Below, one piece after another: positions 59,416 to 64,000 of a stretch of 64,000 nt of DNA. The stretch's first letter is position 1, and every line of letters begins with the position of its first letter. Made by a program: the position numbers and the translations under genes. Under the pieces are notes generated by a model that was not told where the DNA came from, did no database searches, and worked only from the letters and a program-made list of their open reading frames with translations. The stretch spans positions 496,001 through 560,000 of the forward strand of contig JAGKQI010000048.1 of the NCBI GenBank assembly GCA_018806915.1, given 5' to 3'. The stretch is from Phytophthora colocasiae. Lineage: Eukaryota > Oomycota > Peronosporomycetes > Peronosporales > Peronosporaceae.

Positions 59416-59895
59416 CTAGGCGCGGTGGCCCATCGCGCCACGATGAAGTCCCGTCTCATACGCTGCAACAGCATCTGGAACATCGACCAGAAGTACAGCG
59501 CGCGGTTCCCAGCTATCCTCAAGTGGACCGAGCCATCGCACCAGGTACTGGCGGTGCAAGCGGTGGGTCACCATCGCGACGCCGAGCGTCGCGACTTCGA
59601 TGCAGTGGACGCGCGCGATCGTCATCATGAGCCAATATACCCTCGACAATATGTCGAATATTACCACCCCCGTCAACAAGTGGAGCGGGACCATCGCGTT
59701 GGAATGGAGGAACGGGACCGCTGGGAGGACGCTGCGATGGCGCGGCGTCTCGATCGAATGGAGCGCCGGCTGCGGGACTTGGAACGGGAGAACGGCGAGC
59801 TCCGTCATCAGCTGCCTCAGCAGTGGGCGCCGCGCCGCGCGGCGCCGGACTATCGCTAGGAAGCGAAGCGGGTTCATAGCGGCGGAGTCGGCCAA
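59416..59895 (-). pseudogene. Chromodomain end of pol in a shifted frame, third element
   Basis: HRLHRQYLVRWLGPLEDSWEP is a chromodomain core, out of frame with the main polyprotein that ends at 59519, so an indel separates them. Ends AAYETGLHRGAM. Confidence 0.75.
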
Positions 59896-62800
59896 CGTAG
59901 AAGGTAGGGTGTAGCCGCAGGGTACTAGGCAACTGTAGTCTGTAGGCGTCCCCTAATACCTTGAGCACCTTGAATGGTCCGATATACCTCGGGGCGAGCT
60001 TGTTTGCACCAGGATTTGTCACTAGTGTCGGCGCTATCCCATTGGTGGATAATAGAACGCGATCCCCAACGTGGAATGTCTCCATGTTCTTTCTCCCTCT
60101 GCGGTCGGCATTCTCCTTCTGGCGATCGACGGCCGCAGCAATCGCATCGCGGACGTAGCGGACAATTGACTCGCGCTGTTGCACGAACTCGTGGACAGCC
60201 GCAGCGTCGCTTCGCTGCGGCGCCGCGTTAGGAGCAAAGTTTGCTGGCGGGGGCTCAGTAGGCGCGACCGGATCGGGGGCGGCGTGAAGCTCGGCTGCGC
60301 GACGTGGACGCAGGTTGATTAGCGTCCGACTGGTCCAAGCGGCAACGTCCCGTGGAGAAGCAGTCGCCGCTCGCGCGGCGGCCCGCGTAAGAGGGCGCTG
60401 GCTTGGGATCCGCGTGGAAGACCTCGTGCTCACCGCATTCACATTCGGGTCAGCGGCCGTCCCGTGCGTCGCGACGGAGGCACCACCAGTGGGGGTGGCG
60501 GTTGCAGCGTCGTGATTCTCTGACAGTTGAACTGGAAGGGGGCGCTCCAGCCCAAGGAGCGCCGGAACGCGCGGGTGACGGCCGAAATTTACGAAGAACG
60601 GCGTCAAGCCAGTTGACGCGTGCACGGCATTATTGATGGCGAACTCCACCATCGGCAGGAAAGAGCTCCATGACTTAAACGACGTGGCAAAGCTGCGTAG
60701 TACATCTTCGACGACTCGGTTAGCGCGCTCGGTTTGGCCGTCCGTCTCTGGATGCGGCGCGGTGGACATACTCAGCCGCGTCCCCAACAGCTTGAAGAGT
60801 TCCCTCCAGAAGGCGGACGTGAATCGAGGGTCCCTGTCCGACACAATCGAGGACGGAAGACCGTGGTGGCGATACACCACGTCGACGAAGAGCGCAGCAG
60901 ACTGTTGCGCAGTGATCGAGGCTGCTACCGGAGTGAGATGAACCATCTTACTGAAGCGGTCGACGAAGACTAGAATACCCGTACGACCTCGAGTATCCCG
61001 AGGTAGGCCGAAGACGAAATCCATGCTCACAGACGACCACGCATCAGTGGCGACTGGGAGCGGTCGGAGCGGGGCCTGCTTTGATGGAGCCGGTTTCACG
61101 CGCTGGCACGCTTCACACGAGCGCACCCACTTCCTCACCCACTTGTACATGTGTGGCCAATAAAAGTCGCGAGAGAGAGATGCAAAGGTCTTCTCGCGAC
61201 CGAGGTGGCCGCCACTTAGGGTGTCATGGAACTCGTGGATCAACCGAGCTCGGAGGTCGTCGTCAAGCGGGACGACGACGCGGGGGCAATCTTCTTGGTC
61301 GACGCGGTAAGTCAGCAGCGCGCCTTCAAGTGAGTAGCGGCCGACACGAGCGCGTGCTCGTGAGGACAGCTTACGCTCAGCTGGGCCACTGGGGTTGCGC
61401 AGGAAGTCGATCAGCTCGGAACAGGACGCGTCATCTTTATACGCGTCGACGATCAGGTCACGTAGCGGTGTGGTCGCTGAGACTTCGGCGGCAGCGACGC
61501 TTTCGGCGATACAGACGGCACAGTCGTCATTATCCTCGTCGCCAACTGCGTGGCGGCCGCGCTGCACGTAATCTGGCCGGCGTGAAAGCGCGTCGGCGAG
61601 GATGTTGGACTTGCCCGGTTTGTAATGCACGACGAAATTGTACTCGGAGAAGAGCGATAACCAGCGTGCCATGCGCTGGGACAAGTGGGGGCTCTTCGTC
61701 GCTGTCCTCAGCGACGCGTGATCTGTGTAGATCGCGAAGGACTTCTCGCCTAGGAGGTACACACGGAACTTGATGAGTGCGTAGCGCATGGCAAGCAGCT
61801 CTTTATCATGGACCGGATAATTCCGTTCCGCCTGCTTCAGTTGGCGCGACTGGTAACTCACCACTCGCTCACGGCCCTCGTCGTCAAACTGTATCAAGGC
61901 ACAGCCGATCGCGAAGTCACTCGCGTCGCATACAACGTGGAACGGCTTGGAGTGATCTGGAAGCATCAAGACGGGCGCGGTCGACAAACTCGTCTTCACC
62001 GCGTCGAATGCTGTTTGGTGCTCGGGGCGCCATGACCACATGGCGTCTGCCTTCAGGAGTTGAGACAGCGGTTGGATGGTCAGCGCGAAGTTCTTCGAGT
62101 AATGGTGAAGATACGTCGCGAGCCCCAGCCACTGCCGGAGCTGCTTCTGATCCTGAGGCGCGGGCCAAGCGCAGATGGCTTCAATCTTCTCGGGGTCAGC
62201 ACGGACACCTTCCTTGCTGACGTAGCTCCCGAGCACTGGGATCTCGGGAGCGCAGAAGATACACTTCTTCAAGTTGGCGTACAGCTTGTTCTCTCGCATC
62301 ACTTCGAACACCTGCCGCAGGTGTTGCAGATGCACCTCGACGTCCGTCAAGCCTCGTTCAGCACGGCTGTGGATGAAAATGTCATCGAAGTAGCTGGGCG
62401 CGAAGTCTCGGTACGGGCGGAGCAAGTTCGACACCATGCGGTTGAAGGTAGCAGGAGCATTCTTTAGCCCCTGTGGCATCACAAGCCATTCCCAAAGCAT
62501 TCCACTGGGCGTGCTGACTGCAGTCAGCGGTACGTCATACTCCCGCATCAAGATCTGATAGAAGCCGTCCATCAGATCAATCGCGCTGTATGTGGTGCTG
62601 CCCGACATGGTGTCGAGCACCATGTCCTTCCTCGGGATCGGCGTCTGCGCCGGGATGGTGGCATCGTTGAGCTTATTGAAGGCGTGGACGATCCGCCATC
62701 CACCGGTTGCTTTCTTCACGCAAAATGTCGGACTGGAGTGCGGGGACAAACTCTCACGGACGTGGCCGGCTTGTCGGCGACCCTCGAAGAAGGCGTCGAT

Positions 62801-63994
62801 TGCTTCGACTTGATCACGGGGAAGCGGCCACTGTCTCGTCACGCAATACTTCGCACCAGGCACTAGGTCGATCTCGTGTCGAACTCCGCGGTCCGGTGGA
62901 AGGGCGGCTGGCACCTTATCAGGGAAGATGTCGATGAACTCGCGAACCAGTGGGGCGACTGGGTTGCCGGCGGCTTCGAGTGCCGGCAACGACTGAGCCA
63001 AGTAGCGAGCCTCGCGGGCGGACTTAGGCTCAGCGCCTTTCGGGCGTTCCCGGGTATTGGACGCTGGGTCACCAGCGTCTACATCGACAGCCGCGATCGT
63101 CGCGGTGTTGTCCGCGACGATCATGCAAACCTGCTCGATCTCACCATGCTTCAGATCGCGGAGAAAGTGTTTCCAAGACAGACCAGGCAACTTGGTGATC
63201 TCAGATGCATCGCACGGCGGGCGTGCAACTTCGACATTGTGCATTCGCGGGATCGATGCCGCGTCATCCCCCACCAGAACGGAGATAACCTCGGAGTCAG
63301 ACGCGTCTGACTCATTCGGAGGAGCGCGGGGTCGCCGGGGCTGGCGGCGACCACGGCGACGGACTGGCCGGATGAACTCTTCCGTAGCAGGCAGTGGGAG
63401 ACCACGCTCGACCAAGTCTGCTGTACTCAGACGCCGGGACACGACATCGGCGTCGATTCTATCAGGGAGCCTCTGCTCAACCACATGCGGGAGCCCCTGC
63501 TCGACCGCGCGTGGGAGACCACGCTCAACCACACCTTCGTGTTCATCGTCAACGGAGAGCCGCTGCTCATCCGGGCGTGGGAACCCCTGTTCGACCACGG
63601 TGTTGTCTGTTGCCGAGTGCCGCTGCTCATCGGGACGTGGGAACCCCGGTTCTACCACGGTGTTGTCTGTTGCCGAGAGCCGCTGCTCATCGGGACGTGG
63701 GAACTCATGCTCGACCACGTCAGACATGTCTTGAGTCACCTGCTCAAGACCGGCACACGTCACAGGCTCGCGAGCACCCGAAGGGCCATCGCACACTTCG
63801 GATACAGCGGGAGTCATGGAGTTGGGGTCCATGACTGCAACGTGCGGCCATCGGTTGGGCGTCCCGCGCAGAGATGTCAATACCGCATTCACATCAATGT
63901 CGCGCGGGCGGACAGTTCGAGCCAACCAGTCAATATGAGGCTGGTGACGAGCAAGCCACGGGATACCGAAGACACAGTCGAAGGATCCGCTCAA
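59519..63994 (-). CDS. Gypsy Pol polyprotein, third element, partial at window edge
   Basis: A 1,491-residue frame running off the window at its 5' end. It begins in the protease C-terminus (DCVFGIPWLARHQPHIDW). Then: repeats (PDEQRLSATDNTVVEPGF), a linker, RT (HSSPTFCVKKATGGWRIVHA, YSAIDLMDGFYQI, APSYFDDIFIHS), RNase H (HVVCDASDFAIGCALIQ, YTDHASLRT), H2C2 (HDTLSGGHLG...CEACQRVK), integrase core (Asp in SMDFVFGLP, Asp in IVSDRDPRF, Glu in DGQTERANR), then an approximately 130-residue Ala/Thr/Pro insert and GPFKVLKVLGDAYRLQLP. RT, RNase H and integrase are uninterrupted. The C-terminal ~100 residues after LRRYEPA lead into a frame-shifted chromodomain. Confidence 0.93.
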   Translation of the reverse strand: MSGSFDCVFGIPWLARHQPHIDWLARTVRPRDIDVNAVLTSLRGTPNRWPHVAVMDPNSMTPAVSEVCDGPSGAREPVTCAGLEQVTQDMSDVVEHEFPRPDEQRLSATDNTVVEPGFPRPDEQRHSATDNTVVEQGFPRPDEQRLSVDDEHEGVVERGLPRAVEQGLPHVVEQRLPDRIDADVVSRRLSTADLVERGLPLPATEEFIRPVRRRGRRQPRRPRAPPNESDASDSEVISVLVGDDAASIPRMHNVEVARPPCDASEITKLPGLSWKHFLRDLKHGEIEQVCMIVADNTATIAAVDVDAGDPASNTRERPKGAEPKSAREARYLAQSLPALEAAGNPVAPLVREFIDIFPDKVPAALPPDRGVRHEIDLVPGAKYCVTRQWPLPRDQVEAIDAFFEGRRQAGHVRESLSPHSSPTFCVKKATGGWRIVHAFNKLNDATIPAQTPIPRKDMVLDTMSGSTTYSAIDLMDGFYQILMREYDVPLTAVSTPSGMLWEWLVMPQGLKNAPATFNRMVSNLLRPYRDFAPSYFDDIFIHSRAERGLTDVEVHLQHLRQVFEVMRENKLYANLKKCIFCAPEIPVLGSYVSKEGVRADPEKIEAICAWPAPQDQKQLRQWLGLATYLHHYSKNFALTIQPLSQLLKADAMWSWRPEHQTAFDAVKTSLSTAPVLMLPDHSKPFHVVCDASDFAIGCALIQFDDEGRERVVSYQSRQLKQAERNYPVHDKELLAMRYALIKFRVYLLGEKSFAIYTDHASLRTATKSPHLSQRMARWLSLFSEYNFVVHYKPGKSNILADALSRRPDYVQRGRHAVGDEDNDDCAVCIAESVAAAEVSATTPLRDLIVDAYKDDASCSELIDFLRNPSGPAERKLSSRARARVGRYSLEGALLTYRVDQEDCPRVVVPLDDDLRARLIHEFHDTLSGGHLGREKTFASLSRDFYWPHMYKWVRKWVRSCEACQRVKPAPSKQAPLRPLPVATDAWSSVSMDFVFGLPRDTRGRTGILVFVDRFSKMVHLTPVAASITAQQSAALFVDVVYRHHGLPSSIVSDRDPRFTSAFWRELFKLLGTRLSMSTAPHPETDGQTERANRVVEDVLRSFATSFKSWSSFLPMVEFAINNAVHASTGLTPFFVNFGRHPRVPALLGLERPLPVQLSENHDAATATPTGGASVATHGTAADPNVNAVSTRSSTRIPSQRPLTRAAARAATASPRDVAAWTSRTLINLRPRRAAELHAAPDPVAPTEPPPANFAPNAAPQRSDAAAVHEFVQQRESIVRYVRDAIAAAVDRQKENADRRGRKNMETFHVGDRVLLSTNGIAPTLVTNPGANKLAPRYIGPFKVLKVLGDAYRLQLPSTLRLHPTFYVGRLRRYEPASLPSDSPAPRGAAPTAEAADDGARRSPVPSPAAGAPFDRDAAPSQRPPSGPVPPFQRDGPAPLVDGGGNIRHIVEGILAHDDDRARPLHRSRDARRRDGDPPLAPPVPGAMARST
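63430..63720 (-). repeat. In-frame tandem repeats between protease and RT
   Basis: Units of about 63-66 bp (GTGTTGTCTGTTGCCGAG...CTGCTCATCGGGACGTGGG) encode PDEQRLSATDNTVVEPGFPR-like repeats, with shorter GLPRAVEQ variants next to them. Confidence 0.8.
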
Positions 63995-64000
63995 CTCGAT

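Noticed and set aside
59425..59859. 144-residue plus-strand frame with a convincing coiled coil (RRLDRMERRLRDLE)
   Set aside because: It is the complement of the chromodomain and linker of the third element. The chromodomain (QYLVRWLGPLEDSWEP) is clearly the real product of this stretch; the coiled coil is probably a shadow, though I cannot fully exclude a continuation of the antisense ORF.
63430..63720. Regularly spaced repeats that might suggest a CRISPR-like or minisatellite array
   Set aside because: They are in frame inside the Gypsy polyprotein, encode related peptides and have no unique spacers.

Overview
The window looks like repeat-rich, gene-sparse DNA from an oomycete, most likely Phytophthora or a close relative. 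The evidence is a cluster of START-like plus FYVE-type zinc-finger genes without visible introns, a bZIP family with Cys at the usually invariant Asn, Initiator-like motifs just upstream of ATGs, and Ty3/Gypsy elements of oomycete type. No rRNA, tRNA, CRISPR or prokaryotic operon was seen.

Region 1 (1-20.3 kb) is mostly host genes. Eight START-FYVE copies lie here: four on + (65-9886) and four on - (9906-18884). Five look intact or nearly so in the coding frame (5329-6522, 7251-8456, 9906-11108, 13455-14639, 15636-16835). One is truncated, one has two stops and a deletion, and one has a single nonsense codon. Between them sit a decayed MULE transposase (2617-4556) and an ankyrin-repeat pseudogene with an internal inversion (11523-13409). 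A GDSL/SGNH esterase gene (19565-20269) closes the region.

Region 2 (20.5-28.5 kb) is a graveyard of mobile DNA. A bZIP copy is split by a decayed Gypsy element with inverted ends, followed by hAT, pogo-like, gag and Harbinger-like fragments.

Region 3 (28,768-46,288) is one 17.5 kb Ty3/Gypsy element on the minus strand with 1.88 kb LTRs and a target duplication. It encodes a 1,408-residue Gag, protease, RT, two different RNase H domains and an integrase with a chromodomain. Between integrase and its 3' LTR it carries about 3.3 kb of protein-coding sequence on the opposite strand. A 10-bp motif (GTTCACCRGA) recurs at least 18 times through LTRs and both coding strands. The dual RNase H resembles the oomycete Chronos/Archon elements and plant Tat elements; the antisense block and the dispersed motif are the parts I consider least explained.

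Region 4 (46.8-57.2 kb) is a large inverted duplication of a bZIP gene and its upstream region. The centre is filled by a very young 5.7 kb Gypsy chromovirus with two identical 336-bp LTRs; one arm carries a 546-bp hAT-type MITE with an 8-bp target duplication. All three bZIP copies in the window are broken, each by a different event.

Region 5 (58.0 kb to the end) has the 3' part of a ninth START-FYVE gene cut by the LTR of a third Gypsy element, whose polyprotein runs off the window. This element also has an ORF antisense to pol between integrase and LTR, echoing region 3.
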